Assembly: GCA_028823105.1 (NCBI GenBank) | Contig: JAPKCC010000017.1 | Location: forward strand, 1-41,032 | Source of the DNA: Phycisphaerales bacterium | Lineage (GTDB): Bacteria; Planctomycetota; Phycisphaerae; Phycisphaerales; SM1A02 | Direction of reading: 5' to 3' | DNA length: 41,032 nucleotides | In this document: positions 8,649 through 17,776 of the stretch, one piece after another | How positions within the stretch are numbered: the stretch's first letter is position 1 | Layout of the letters: the number at the start of each line of letters is the position of its first letter | The notes under the pieces: model-generated | The model's input: the letters and a program-made list of their open reading frames with translations, nothing else | Database searches by the model: none | Told to the model about the DNA's origin: nothing | Made by a program: the position numbers and the translations under genes

Positions 8649-9039
8649 CCGAGTCCCAAAGTGTAGTGGAGACCGCGTCCTCAACGGGCCGCTTGTCACG
8701 CGATCCTGAATTCGTCCACAGGTCTTCGGCCAACGATGACGTGTGTCACCGAGTCCACGAGGCTTCAGGATCTTCGCGATCTCCATTTCGAGGTCCGCAT
8801 GTGTTTCGAGCGTACTCCTTAGGTCGCCATATTGGCTACAAAAAGGCATTATTATCGGATGTGCATAGTGGTTACGTGGTGATGCAGCATCGATGGTGGA
8901 GATTTCAGACGGTTCGGTCAGCGATATGCCGGCGTAATCCCCCCAACATGCAAAATTCGGAAGGTCGGAGTGAATAGGCGCCGTGTAGACGCCGATGGCT
9001 CTCTCGCGGCGGACTCATCGTCGCTCGGAGACCTCGACC
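8649..9039. other. Intergenic region between divergent tRNA-Lys and propeller lipoprotein
   Basis: I see no convincing gene here. The 103-aa ORF at 8666 has no family resemblance or ribosome binding site. A short AT-rich patch lies at about 8825-8860 and could be part of a promoter for the rightward gene, but I cannot define clear -35 and -10 boxes. Confidence 0.5.
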
Positions 9040-10407
9040 ATGTTCACGACTTCCACTTCTCGATCGTCCGCCTCCACCAAGCAGTCCGGTGCGGGTTCCC
9101 TCGTCCTCTCAGTGATCACCGCGATGGGCACCGCTGCCGTGGTGATCCAGCTGGGCGGCTGCGTCAGTGGGCCCGAAGAGGCGAAGTCGCCGGTGGCCAA
9201 CACCGGGTCGTCGCTCGCTGCTTCCGAAGAGATGGACGCGGATGGACAACCTTGGGCATCGCCGACGTACCGAAACGGCTGGTACGAGGACTTCTCTAAC
9301 CTCGACACCGAAGATGCGTCCTCGACTGACCGCCCGGTGGTTTCGTCCGGTTCCGCACGATCTCAGGTGGTCTTCACCGCAACAAATCAACCGGTCGCTG
9401 ATCGCTCTGTGGTTCGGGTGAGCATGCTTGCAAACTTCGGCGCCAACGCCGGTGCGAGCGAGTGGTCCGGCGGTGACACCAATCTCGCCCAGATCAGTTT
9501 CGCCGCCGAGGGCGCCGATTTCGATCCCGACGTGTCTACCGGCGGAGACTGGGTCGTCTTCGCGTCCACCCAGCATCGCACCGATGCAGATATCTACCGA
9601 AAGTCGGTCGATGGCCGCGTCGTCACACAGTTGACCACCGATCCCTCGCAGGACGTGATGCCCGAGATCGCCCCGAATGGCGAGCGAATCGCCTTCACCA
9701 GCGATCGAAATGGCAATTGGGATGTCTTCGTCATGTCCGTCGATGGCGGACCGGCGATGCAGGTCACCTTCGACGGCGCTCATGAACTTCACCCCACCTG
9801 GTCGCCCGACGGCACCAAGCTCTGCTATTGCCGATTCAATGATCGGACGGCGCAGTGGGAACTCTGGACCGTCGCGCTCGATCGCCCCGGCATGCGGTCA
9901 TTCATCTGCGAAGGCATGTTCCCGCGATGGTCGCCCGATTCGTCGCAGGATCGCATTCTTTTCCAGCGATCCCGGAAGCGAGGTAGCCAGCTCTACGGCG
10001 TCTGGACCATCGACCTCTCTGAGTTCGGCGGTTTCAATCCGACTGAGATCGTGGCTGCCGGTGATGCCGCCATTATGCATCCCGCCTGGTCCCCAGACGG
10101 AAGCCGGATCGCCTTCACCTCCGTCGATCGTCCCGAAGTGGCCGAAGACGGCATGCCCGTCGAGAGTGACATCTGGGTGATTAACGCCGACGGGACGGGC
10201 CGGATGGCCCTGACGTCAGGCGGATTTCGGAACATGCGTCCCACCTGGGCTTCGGACGGCCGGGTCTACTTCACCAGCAACCGAGGTGGCTTGGACGTGA
10301 TCTGGGCAGTTGCCTGCGGATCCTCGATGTTCGCGCCGGAATTCGGAACCGGGCTTTCCGACCCGAATGCAGTCGCCGGGGCCGGAAACGACTTCGACGA
10401 AGACTGA
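9040..10407 (+). CDS. TolB/PD40 beta-propeller lipoprotein
   Basis: I place the start at the ATG at 9040, not 8995, because GGAG lies 9 nt before it and a signal peptide follows directly, ending in a lipobox (QLGGC). The 455-aa mature-type protein has repeated PD40 blades: IAPNGERIAFTSDRNG, WSPDGTKLCY, MHPAWSPDGSRIAFTS and VYFTSNRGG. Such propellers bind peptides or partner proteins in the periplasm; TolB itself acts with Pal. This one is lipid-anchored and lacks an obvious TolB N-terminal domain, so I do not call it tolB. No tol or pal gene is adjacent. It is followed by a strong terminator, so it is probably monocistronic. Confidence 0.88.
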   Translation: MFTTSTSRSSASTKQSGAGSLVLSVITAMGTAAVVIQLGGCVSGPEEAKSPVANTGSSLAASEEMDADGQPWASPTYRNGWYEDFSNLDTEDASSTDRPVVSSGSARSQVVFTATNQPVADRSVVRVSMLANFGANAGASEWSGGDTNLAQISFAAEGADFDPDVSTGGDWVVFASTQHRTDADIYRKSVDGRVVTQLTTDPSQDVMPEIAPNGERIAFTSDRNGNWDVFVMSVDGGPAMQVTFDGAHELHPTWSPDGTKLCYCRFNDRTAQWELWTVALDRPGMRSFICEGMFPRWSPDSSQDRILFQRSRKRGSQLYGVWTIDLSEFGGFNPTEIVAAGDAAIMHPAWSPDGSRIAFTSVDRPEVAEDGMPVESDIWVINADGTGRMALTSGGFRNMRPTWASDGRVYFTSNRGGLDVIWAVACGSSMFAPEFGTGLSDPNAVAGAGNDFDED

Positions 10408-10450
10408 ATCCTTTCTCGATTCGTCCACAGACACTTCAATTGATTTTGAT

Positions 10451-10496
10451 CTGCGGGGAGGGGCCTTCCATGGCCCCTCCCCGCAGTCTTCTTTTT
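10451..10496 (+). terminator. Rho-independent terminator after the propeller lipoprotein
   Basis: A perfect 15-bp GC-rich stem (10451-10465 with 10472-10486) and 6-nt loop is followed by TCTTCTTTTT. It also shows that the long ORF starting at 10310 is not used from its first codon. Confidence 0.93.
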
Positions 10497-10663
10497 CAGC
10501 CCCGGAAGCCTCGGACTCGCGGCGACATGGGCCGACTTGGGGGAACCGCGTGGACGGATCTTCCTTTTCTCCCGTTCCACCGAGAGATCGGCCGATGAAA
10601 CCGATCGTATGGATGGGAGACATCCAGACATTGCTCATCGCGAAGTCACACAGGCAGGACGCC

Positions 10664-11491
10664 ATGGCAACCGTATTCGTCTCAGATCGCCGACCGGCTT
10701 CGCGCCGTGCCGACCGAAGGCCTCGACATTCCTCAACGGAATTCCAGGGGCGTCTCCGGTTCGCTCGGCTCGCCGGTCTTGTGCTGCTCGCCGGATCAAC
10801 CGGTTGCAGTACGAAACCCGAGCGGCTGGCGGCTCCTCCGACTCTCATGGCGCCGTACGCAGCCGTTCTGATGGTCGCGCCCTTCACGAATGAATCGGGC
10901 GTGGACATGGGGCTTGATCTCCGGGCGTCCGTCTCCGACAAAATCATCACCTCGCTCAACTCGGTGAAGGGATGGCAGGCCGTCCCGCTCAACCGCACGC
11001 TTCAGGCGATGCAACAGCTCGGGTTGGCTGAGATCCGATCCGTCGAAGAGGCTCGAGCCCTATTGCAAGTCGTTGGAGCGGACGGAATCATCGTCGGCAC
11101 CATCACCGCATGGGATTCGTACGACCCGCCGACCTTCGGCGCCAACATCCTGTTGGTCGCCGACGAGGGTGAAATCCAGTCGTCTTTCGAAGCCAGGACC
11201 CTGACGGGTCGCACCGGTGATGCGGTGCAGATGGCATCAACGTCGCCCACCACACTCACCGACGTCGTCGGCGACTACGACGCGACCAGACACGATGTCC
11301 GCCAGAGCGTCCGGGACTACGCGATGAGCCACAGCGATGTCACTGGAGGATTCGAACCTCCCGAACGGTACTACCTGATGGTCTTCGATCGTTGGCTCGA
11401 CTTTGCGGCTGATCAGCTGGTCGATGCCATGCTCCTGAAGGAACACGCTCGGGTCTCACGAGCCGCCGCGGCCCGAGCTTCGTCCGGGTGA
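10664..11491 (+). CDS. Lipoprotein of unknown function
   Basis: The ORF track opens at 10310, but that part overlaps the preceding gene and its terminator. The ATG at 10664 has AGGCAGGA just upstream and leads to a signal peptide ending in LLAGSTGCS, giving about 275 aa; an ATG at 10595 is an alternative. The mature part begins with a strand such as AVLMVAPFTNESG, followed by DKIITSLNSVKGWQAVPL and ADGIIVGTITAWDSYDPP. This resembles outer-membrane lipoproteins of the GNA1162 or CsgG-like kind that open with a nucleotide-independent alpha/beta domain, but I cannot assign it firmly. It is anchored in the envelope. Its partner is unknown. Confidence 0.75.
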   Translation: MATVFVSDRRPASRRADRRPRHSSTEFQGRLRFARLAGLVLLAGSTGCSTKPERLAAPPTLMAPYAAVLMVAPFTNESGVDMGLDLRASVSDKIITSLNSVKGWQAVPLNRTLQAMQQLGLAEIRSVEEARALLQVVGADGIIVGTITAWDSYDPPTFGANILLVADEGEIQSSFEARTLTGRTGDAVQMASTSPTTLTDVVGDYDATRHDVRQSVRDYAMSHSDVTGGFEPPERYYLMVFDRWLDFAADQLVDAMLLKEHARVSRAAAARASSG

Positions 11492-11804
11492 TTTCCAGGC
11501 CTCCCGCGAAGGGAAGGCCACCGAAGACAGATTGAGAATGACTGAAACGCCGACTTTCTTTTGAGTCGACGAAACCGCCTGGAACCGCCTTTTGGGGCCG
11601 CCAGGGGGGGTTGTCACGGAGACGATTACGTTTTTTTTCAGAAGTCCGGTAAGGGGCTGAACCTAGCCCCTTCCCGCGTCGATATCGGAACGGCGAGATT
11701 CGGGTTCTTCGGCCTCTTGGAGGTCGCTTGAATTCGACGAATTCCCATTGAGGCCAGGGTCGGTTCGAGATCGAATCACCCAATCAGACTGAGGTTTGAA
11801 CAAC
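11492..11804. other. Intergenic region before the recombinase gene
   Basis: No gene is seen. It contains a T8 run (about 11631-11638) and a small 8-bp hairpin (11651-11658 with 11665-11672) that is not followed by Ts. A bulged stem (11498-11519) just after the lipoprotein stop may help end transcription, but none is a clear terminator. Confidence 0.5.
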
Positions 11805-12809
11805 ATGCGCAACTCTCTTCCCCTCGTCCAGCAGTTCCTTGACTACTTGGTGGATGAACGGCACTTCAGCCCGTACACCGCCCGTTGTTATGGCCTTGAC
11901 CTTCGTCAGTACGGCGAGTTCCTCGGCGATGAGTTCGGCACCGATGTGTCCGCCGAGTCCGAAGCGACCAGTCTTGCCGCGCGGCAGAGCGATCCAAAGT
12001 CGCCCAAGGACGAGACGTCCGTCACCGGGCTGATGCTCGCGGCCGATGTCGAACGAATCCGAGGATTTCTCGGTTGGATGGCCGACCGCGACTACTCAGC
12101 CGCGACCACCGCTCGCAAGATCGCCACGCTGCGTTCCTTCCACAAGTGGATGGAGAAGCGGGGGCTGGTTGGAGAGAATCCCATGCTCGGGATCCGAACG
12201 CCCAAGCAGGCCAAGCGGCTTCCCAAGGCGGTCTCCGTCGAGCAGATCGAACAACTTCTTGCCGCGCCCGACGATAGCGCCCTCCTTGGGGCCCGAGATC
12301 GGGCGATCCTCGAGACGCTTTATTCCACCGGCATCCGGGTGAGTGAGGTCGTCGGAATCAATCGAGGCGACCTCGACGACTCCGGCGAGGCCATCCTGAT
12401 TCGTGGCAAGGGCCGCCGGGAACGCATCGTTCCTCTGGGCTCGCACGCGTTGGCCGCACTTCGTCATTACGTGGGTTTTCACGACACCGAACTTGCGGAA
12501 GCCGGGATGAAGGCGGGATCGGATTCGGCCCTCTTTGTGAACAAGCATGGTGGTCGGCTGAGCAGTCGTTCCGTTCGTCGGAAGGTCACCAAGTACCTGG
12601 AGCAGGTCGGCCTCGATCCCGAGATCAGCCCGCACACCATCCGGCACAGTTTCGCCACCCATCTTCTGGACAACGGAGCAGATCTGCGATCAGTGCAGGA
12701 GCTGCTCGGGCATCAGTCGCTGTCGAGCACTCAGGTCTATACGCACCTCTCGACTCGCCGCGTGCGGGACTCCTACGACAAGGCTCATCCCAGAGCCGAG
12801 GCCGGTTGA
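11805..12809 (+). CDS. XerC/XerD-type tyrosine recombinase
   Basis: The ATG at 11805 has GAGG 10 nt upstream, better than the TTG at 11796 in the ORF track. The 334-aa protein has an N-terminal core-binding SAM-like domain (LVQQFLDYLVDERHFSPYTARCY) and a complete catalytic set: R178, K202, H277, R280, H303 and Tyr312 (in STQVYTHLS). It would cut and rejoin DNA, most likely resolving chromosome dimers at a dif site during division. The N-terminal domain has an extra hydrophilic stretch at about residues 45-78, making it longer than the roughly 300-aa Xer proteins. No integrase cargo, att site or phage genes are nearby, which favours a housekeeping Xer over a mobile-element integrase. I cannot tell XerC from XerD. 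Confidence 0.92.
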   Translation: MRNSLPLVQQFLDYLVDERHFSPYTARCYGLDLRQYGEFLGDEFGTDVSAESEATSLAARQSDPKSPKDETSVTGLMLAADVERIRGFLGWMADRDYSAATTARKIATLRSFHKWMEKRGLVGENPMLGIRTPKQAKRLPKAVSVEQIEQLLAAPDDSALLGARDRAILETLYSTGIRVSEVVGINRGDLDDSGEAILIRGKGRRERIVPLGSHALAALRHYVGFHDTELAEAGMKAGSDSALFVNKHGGRLSSRSVRRKVTKYLEQVGLDPEISPHTIRHSFATHLLDNGADLRSVQELLGHQSLSSTQVYTHLSTRRVRDSYDKAHPRAEAG

Positions 12810-12850
12810 TACCCCGCGAGACCGGCCGTCCAGCCGATCAATGCCACTGA

Positions 12851-12899
12851 AATAAAGACGACGCCCCGTGAAACAGATTCACGGGGCGTCGTCTTTATT
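12851..12899. terminator. Bidirectional terminator
   Basis: A perfect 22-bp inverted repeat (12851-12872 with 12878-12899) with a 5-nt loop has an A-rich start and T-rich end, so it works on both strands. It serves the recombinase gene from the left and the convergent membrane-protein gene from the right. Confidence 0.95.
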
Positions 12900-12910
12900 C
12901 CGAGCGTACT

Positions 12911-13660
12911 TCAGGCGATGACGACTCCTGCGAAGAGCTGTTCCTGTCGCCATTGCATGCTCTCGGATCCTCGTTGCCGCACGGCGCGAGGGATCGCAAG
13001 ATGAATTTGAACGGGATCAGTCAACTCTATTTCGTCCGAGGTTTCATGGACTCCGAGTCGGAAGGGGGCGCCGGCCCAGTCCACTCTGACCGCCCCGCAT
13101 GGCACCCCCTCGTTGCTTCGAAGTCTTCCGCCGTGACTTCTCGGATATCGACTGGTCGCGGCGAGTTTCAGGTCGATCACTTCGCCGCGAAGATGGGTCG
13201 GTACACGAATCGGCTGATGAATGATGCCGAAGTCGCCACCACCGCAGGTGAACGCGATGTGAATGTCCTCGCCACTGTTGCGGACGGAGAAACACTCGCC
13301 CATCGGACGAAGGTGCACCACGGCGTGGGCCGGATTCTCGAATCGATTTTGGTAATAGAGGCGGAGCTCGGCGGCGCCGCTGGAGTCGAGTCGCACCAGC
13401 GGCATGAAGCACACGCCATCGGCTTCGTAGTAGATCGATCCCACGGCTTCCGCGAGTTGATCCTGCAGCCGGTCGGTGAACCAGAGTGTCCGAATCAAGA
13501 AACCACCCAGCCCGAGCATGAGGGCCATGCTGATCACCCGTTGCGCCCAGATTCCGCCGTCACCCTGTCCGATCTGTCCGGATGCCATCCAGGCGATGCT
13601 CGCCCAGATCGTCACTGCGGCGAAGACTAGGACGAGTATGAAATTTCGCTTCTCATGCAT
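12911..13660 (-). CDS. Two-helix membrane protein of unknown function
   Basis: The real start is the ATG at 13660, preceded by a strong AGGAGG 5 nt away; the 90 residues before it in the ORF track are not supported. The 249-aa protein has two N-terminal membrane helices (NFILVLVFAAVTIWASIAWM and a second around ISMALMLGLGGFLIRTLWF), then about 190 residues of a beta-rich soluble domain (YYEADGVCFMPLVRLDSSG, LRLYYQNRFENPAHAVVHLRP). I recognise no family. The soluble part probably faces one side of the inner membrane as a folded domain. It is monocistronic, ending at the shared terminator. Confidence 0.75.
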   Translation of the reverse strand: MHEKRNFILVLVFAAVTIWASIAWMASGQIGQGDGGIWAQRVISMALMLGLGGFLIRTLWFTDRLQDQLAEAVGSIYYEADGVCFMPLVRLDSSGAAELRLYYQNRFENPAHAVVHLRPMGECFSVRNSGEDIHIAFTCGGGDFGIIHQPIRVPTHLRGEVIDLKLAATSRYPRSHGGRLRSNEGVPCGAVRVDWAGAPFRLGVHETSDEIELTDPVQIHLAIPRAVRQRGSESMQWRQEQLFAGVVIA

Positions 13661-14235
13661 GACCGCCTCCTCTTCGGAGAGCCAGATGCTCGGGGCCGAT
13701 CGAGTCCGTGGACTCGATGGATACCGTGCATGGCCGGTCGTCGCGGAACGCGGGCGAAGTGGAACGGACGTGACTTCGTCTTGAAGGTCTCGAAGGAACG
13801 AAACTTGAATCGAGACCGGCGCGAACCGTGGCGCGACCTTGCATCGGTCGTGACCTCGAAACGCCGTACTCTCCTCTTTAGGGTGTGTTGAAACGAGATC
13901 GGCGCCGCGGCACACGCCACGACACGACAAAAAATCTGGAGATCAACGGGCTCTCGGAAGAACATCGAGACCCGGGAAGTTCAAGCCTGTCGGCGAATGG
14001 GGCGTCGAGTCCGAGCAGTCGACTCGTCTCGGCCATCAGCATCCGTCGGCGCAACTCCGGACTTCTAAAGCGTACCGCGCGATCGAGGCTCACCCCGGTT
14101 CGGGAAGCGATTTCACGAAGTATCGTCGGTCGACCATCCCCAACCGCCACTGCGGTACGATCGGCCGGGAGCGGGCGAGCTGGCTTCTCGGTGAATCCCC
14201 GCGTCGAGCGTTCGGTCGCTCGCGGAGTCCGAATC
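13661..14235. other. Intergenic region before the methyltransferase gene
   Basis: No gene is certain. On the minus strand an ORF (13878-14255) contains a stretch (REIASRTGVSLDRAVRF) with protein-like composition and could be a small gene starting inside the frame, but it has no clear start, ribosome site or family. The plus-strand 5' extension of the methyltransferase ORF is rich in Ser and Arg and looks like a shadow frame. Confidence 0.4.
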
Positions 14236-15021
14236 GTGATCGACACAGGCGACAACGAAGTGCCATGGCGGCTGCTGGAGGCGGACTGCGGCGAGGTATT
14301 GGACGATTTACCGGCGGGAACCGTCGATCTTGTCTATGCCGATCCTCCATTCGCGACCAATCAGGTCCAGAAGGGTCGATCCGAGGGGCTTGCCTACGAC
14401 GACCGCTGGCCCGATCTCGACTCGTATCTGGGTTTCATGGCCGGACGGCTCGAACAGTTGCATCGGGTTCTGGCACCTGATGGGGCCATTCTGCTGCATG
14501 TCGACTGGAGGACGTCGCATCATCTGCGGCTACTTCTGGATGAGATCTTCGGTGCTGGGAGATTTGTGAATCACCTCATCTGGCAGTACGGCCTCGGTGG
14601 TTCGAGCCCGAGTCGTTTCGCGCGAAAACACGATGACATTCTCTATTACGCCCGTGGTGACGAGCGGTGGTTCGAGCCGCCGCTGGTTCCCGCCACAAGC
14701 CGCCGAATGGCTGGAATGATGAAGAAGGCGACCGACGTGATCGCGATCCCGGCGATCAACAACATGGCAACCGAGCGTACGGGGTGGCCGACCCAGAAGC
14801 CGGTCGCCCTGCTTGAGTTCCTGGTGGGCGCCTGCGCGAAACCTGGTGGCACGGTGCTCGATCCGTTTTGCGGAAGCGGTACAACGTTGGTGGCAGCGGT
14901 CCGACTGGGCCGTCGAGCGATCGGCATCGATCGGCATCCGGAGGCGATTCGAATCGCGGAGCAGCGTTTGAAGGAACTTGGTGATCCGATCGCCGCGGCC
15001 GATCGACGAGCCGAGGGTTGA
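14236..15021 (+). CDS. Solitary beta-class adenine/cytosine-N DNA methyltransferase
   Basis: The GTG at 14236 has GGAG 8 nt upstream and starts a 261-aa enzyme of normal length. The catalytic motif IV DPPF is at about residue 36 and the SAM-binding motif I DPFCGSGTT at about 209, so IV precedes I, the beta-class order. The segment between holds the target-recognition region. PTQKPVALLEFLV is the usual motif X block near the SAM pocket. DPPF does not by itself separate N6-adenine from N4-cytosine methylation. No restriction endonuclease gene is adjacent, so it looks like an orphan methylase that may serve regulation or protection. Its stop directly touches the convergent purK stop with no spacer. 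Confidence 0.9.
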   Translation: MIDTGDNEVPWRLLEADCGEVLDDLPAGTVDLVYADPPFATNQVQKGRSEGLAYDDRWPDLDSYLGFMAGRLEQLHRVLAPDGAILLHVDWRTSHHLRLLLDEIFGAGRFVNHLIWQYGLGGSSPSRFARKHDDILYYARGDERWFEPPLVPATSRRMAGMMKKATDVIAIPAINNMATERTGWPTQKPVALLEFLVGACAKPGGTVLDPFCGSGTTLVAAVRLGRRAIGIDRHPEAIRIAEQRLKELGDPIAAADRRAEG

Positions 15022-16191
15022 TCAGTCGTCGGACGCCGGCTCGGTCGCCGAGGATCCGGGAATCACGGTGATCAACTGATCCACCCAAGCGCCGGGAGCC
15101 TCCTCGGAGACGGCGGTGAGATGGCCGACCTTCCGACCCGGACGCGGTTTTTTTCGATAGTCGTGATAGACCGCGACGCCGTCGGTCGCCTCGGCCGACG
15201 CGATGCCGAGGTCATCTACCGTTGCGATGCGGTCGGCGGCCAGATCAGGGTGGACCGGCGAGGCGCCGATGGCATTGAGCATCGTTGCGTGGCGATGACG
15301 GGCCGCGGTGGATCCGAGGGGGAGTCTGGTCACGGCACGGACATGGTTTTCGAACTGGTCTGTTTCGGCGAATTCGATCGTGAGGTGGCCGCTGTTGTGA
15401 ACGCGAGGCGCGATTTCATTGGCGAGCACATCGTCACCTCGGACGAAGAATTCCACCGTGAGCACGCCACAGTGGTCGAGTGCTCGGGCGAGCTTCTCAG
15501 TGTGCGCCAGCATGGCGGAGGCCGCCTTCGGTGAGACATTCGGGGCTGGGCAGTCGCTCCGGCGGAGAATGCCTCCCGCATGTTGATTCCGGATCGGTCC
15601 CCAAACCTCGGTCGCGCCGTCGTCGCCTCGGACCACGAGCACGCTCGCTTCGAGATCGAAATCGATCATCGATTCAAGGATCGCGGGCCTTTCGCCGATC
15701 GCGGCAAATCCTGATTCGAGGTCCTCAGGATGCCGGAGCACCGCCTGGCCCTTGCCGTCGTAGCCACCCCGCCGTGTCTTGAGGATCGCGGGAAGCCCGA
15801 CTTTGGCGACCGCCGCCGCGAGTGACGTGAGATCCTCGACCGCGGCGAATGACGCCACTGGAACGCCATGAGCCGCGAGAAAAGACTTTTCGACCAGTCG
15901 ATCCTGAGAGGTCTCGAGTGACTTCCAACCAGGTCGGACATCGACTTCCTCGGCGAGGCGAGCCGCCGATGCGGCCGGGACGTTCTCGAATTCATAGGTG
16001 ACGACATCGCAGCGACGGGCGAGTTCCGACAAGGCCTCGGCGTCGTCGTAGGCGGCTCGAATTCGATTGCCGACCAGATCCGCGGTGCAGTGTTCGGCCG
16101 GATCGAGGAACACGCACTCGATACCGAGTCGCCGAGCGGCGGTTCCGAGCATCCAGCCGAGTTGCCCTCCTCCGAGGATTCCAAGGATCAC
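15022..16191 (-). CDS. purK: N5-carboxyaminoimidazole ribonucleotide synthase
   Basis: This 389-aa ATP-grasp enzyme makes N5-CAIR from AIR, bicarbonate and ATP in purine synthesis. Visible blocks are the N-terminal [20 protein letters not shown], the ATP-binding loop [10 protein letters not shown] and [12 protein letters not shown]. The GTG start overlaps the purE stop by 4 bp (GTGA), giving a purE-purK operon. Length is normal for the family and no key residue is missing. It is cytoplasmic. Confidence 0.96.
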   Translation of the reverse strand: MILGILGGGQLGWMLGTAARRLGIECVFLDPAEHCTADLVGNRIRAAYDDAEALSELARRCDVVTYEFENVPAASAARLAEEVDVRPGWKSLETSQDRLVEKSFLAAHGVPVASFAAVEDLTSLAAAVAKVGLPAILKTRRGGYDGKGQAVLRHPEDLESGFAAIGERPAILESMIDFDLEASVLVVRGDDGATEVWGPIRNQHAGGILRRSDCPAPNVSPKAASAMLAHTEKLARALDHCGVLTVEFFVRGDDVLANEIAPRVHNSGHLTIEFAETDQFENHVRAVTRLPLGSTAARHRHATMLNAIGASPVHPDLAADRIATVDDLGIASAEATDGVAVYHDYRKKPRPGRKVGHLTAVSEEAPGAWVDQLITVIPGSSATEPASDD

Positions 16192-16724
16192 GAAGTCTTC
16201 GCTCCATCATTCCCATCGAGGCCCGGGATCGGGTTCTCGAGCACTCGATCAGTCTGCGCACGTCGCCATTCGATGAGCTTCGATCGTACTTCGGTATTCT
16301 CGATCGCGATCACCGATCCGGCCAGGAGCCCGGCGTTGACGGCTCCCGCCCGTCCGATCGCGAGGGTGCCGACCGGAATGCCAGCGGGCATCTGAACGAT
16401 CGAGAGGAGGGAGTCCATGCCGGAGAGCGTCTTCGATTGCACGGGGACGCCAAGGACTGGAAGGTGGGTCTTCGAGGCGACCATTCCGGGCAAATGGGCG
16501 GCCCCGCCCGCGCCGGCGATGATCACTCGGATGCCGCGGTCGGCGGCGGTGGACGCATATTCGAACAGCAGGTCCGGGGTGCGGTGGGCGCTGACCACTC
16601 GGCACTCGTGCGAGACGCCGATCGCGGTGAGTGTCTCTGCGGCGTGCTGCATGGTCTCCCAGTCGCTCTGGGATCCCATGATCACGCCGACGAGCGGATT
16701 CGTGACGGTATCGGCCTCATTCAT
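16188..16724 (-). CDS. purE: N5-CAIR mutase
   Basis: The start is the ATG at 16724; the 50 residues upstream in the ORF track are not family sequence. The 178-aa class I PurE converts N5-CAIR to CAIR, the step after PurK. The signature blocks are [22 protein letters not shown] and [16 protein letters not shown]. The pairing with purK through a 4-bp overlap is the classical arrangement and supports the bacterial N5-CAIR route. No strong ribosome site is seen before the ATG. Confidence 0.96.
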   Translation of the reverse strand: MNEADTVTNPLVGVIMGSQSDWETMQHAAETLTAIGVSHECRVVSAHRTPDLLFEYASTAADRGIRVIIAGAGGAAHLPGMVASKTHLPVLGVPVQSKTLSGMDSLLSIVQMPAGIPVGTLAIGRAGAVNAGLLAGSVIAIENTEVRSKLIEWRRAQTDRVLENPIPGLDGNDGAKTS

Positions 16725-16882
16725 GGCGGGAATCGTACCGCGGACCCAGCTTGAGAAGGATGTGACCCCCGCCGACCCCGGCTTCTCCGCCCGTCTGCCG
16801 GTTCTGCCGGTCGGTGTGCCGGATTCCGAAGTTCGGACGAAGGCCCGATCAAGAACCGCCGAGGCGAGTAGCATTCGGAACC

Positions 16883-17728
16883 ATGCCCAACATCATCATC
16901 AATCAAGAATCCGTCTCGCTCGTCGACCAGGAGCGGGTGACCTTCCAGCGATTCGCCGAACTGTCGTTCCCCCAGTGCGTCACGCTTCTGGGGATTCCAC
17001 GTGAACGGCGGTTCATTTCGATGCTTCCCGCCTCGTACGTCTTGAAGCGACGAGAGGACGGCGTCGACTGGGATGACCCGATGGTTCAGGTCGCCCTCTG
17101 GAATCTTCATGATCTCGGAGTCGTCGAGATGAGTCTCGCGGCGGATCCGGAGGGTGGGGATGGTGACCCGCAGATTCGGTTCGATCGCGCGGAAGCGACC
17201 GACATGGCGCTTGGACGCGACTCGTCGATCAATTTCTCCACCGTCAAGAGCGGACGGGCATTCATCGCCGCGCTGAACAATGTCGTTCACCGTTCCTTCT
17301 TCTTCAACGGCGTCGAGCATGAGATTGGCATTCAGCCTCGGCCGGAGATCGAGAAGATTGCGGAGCTGTCCCTCCAGGGCCGGAAGAATGAAGAGGGGCT
17401 TATCTTCGCGATCTCGCGGACGTTCGCCAAAATGGTGCAGCAGGGATTGACGGTCGAGGATATTGAAGTGAAATCGGGGATGGAACTCCTGGCCAACCTC
17501 GGTTGCATCGGAATATCCGTCGTTCCCAACGAGGGTCGGATCGTCTTTAATAGTTTCAGCATCATGTCTGCGATGTCCAGCGGGCTGCTTCAGGGACTCA
17601 ACTGGGATAATCTGAAGAAAGTGAAGGGCAGTGTCCAGATGATGATCGACCAGATCGAAACCCGGGCCGAAACCCCGATCGTCCAGCAATCGAACCGACC
17701 GGTCGCCAAGCGTCGTCGACGGGATTGA
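16883..17728 (+). CDS. Conserved hypothetical protein with a basic tail
   Basis: The start at 16883 ([19 protein letters not shown]) is chosen because the extra 23 residues in the ORF track lack family-like sequence and overlap the divergent purE promoter region. The 281-aa protein is soluble, with no signal peptide or membrane helix. It has regular hydrophobic/charged segments ([44 protein letters not shown]) and ends in KRRRRD. I recognise no domain. It is divergent from purE and 48 bp upstream of the dehydrogenase gene, in the same direction. Confidence 0.75.
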   Translation: MPNIIINQESVSLVDQERVTFQRFAELSFPQCVTLLGIPRERRFISMLPASYVLKRREDGVDWDDPMVQVALWNLHDLGVVEMSLAADPEGGDGDPQIRFDRAEATDMALGRDSSINFSTVKSGRAFIAALNNVVHRSFFFNGVEHEIGIQPRPEIEKIAELSLQGRKNEEGLIFAISRTFAKMVQQGLTVEDIEVKSGMELLANLGCIGISVVPNEGRIVFNSFSIMSAMSSGLLQGLNWDNLKKVKGSVQMMIDQIETRAETPIVQQSNRPVAKRRRRD

Positions 17729-17776
17729 GTCGGGATCAGTTTCGATTCGAAGGCCTTCATGCGGTAGCATCGAGGG

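Noticed and set aside
8666-8977. 103-aa plus-strand ORF between tRNA-Lys and the propeller gene
   Set aside because: No ribosome site, family or signal, and composition unlike nearby genes.
11651-11672. Terminator hairpin before the recombinase
   Set aside because: The 8-bp stem is not followed by Ts on either strand; the T8 run lies before it, not after.
11805-12809. Integrase of a phage or genomic island
   Set aside because: No att repeats, phage genes or cargo are nearby, and the sequence fits a chromosomal Xer protein.
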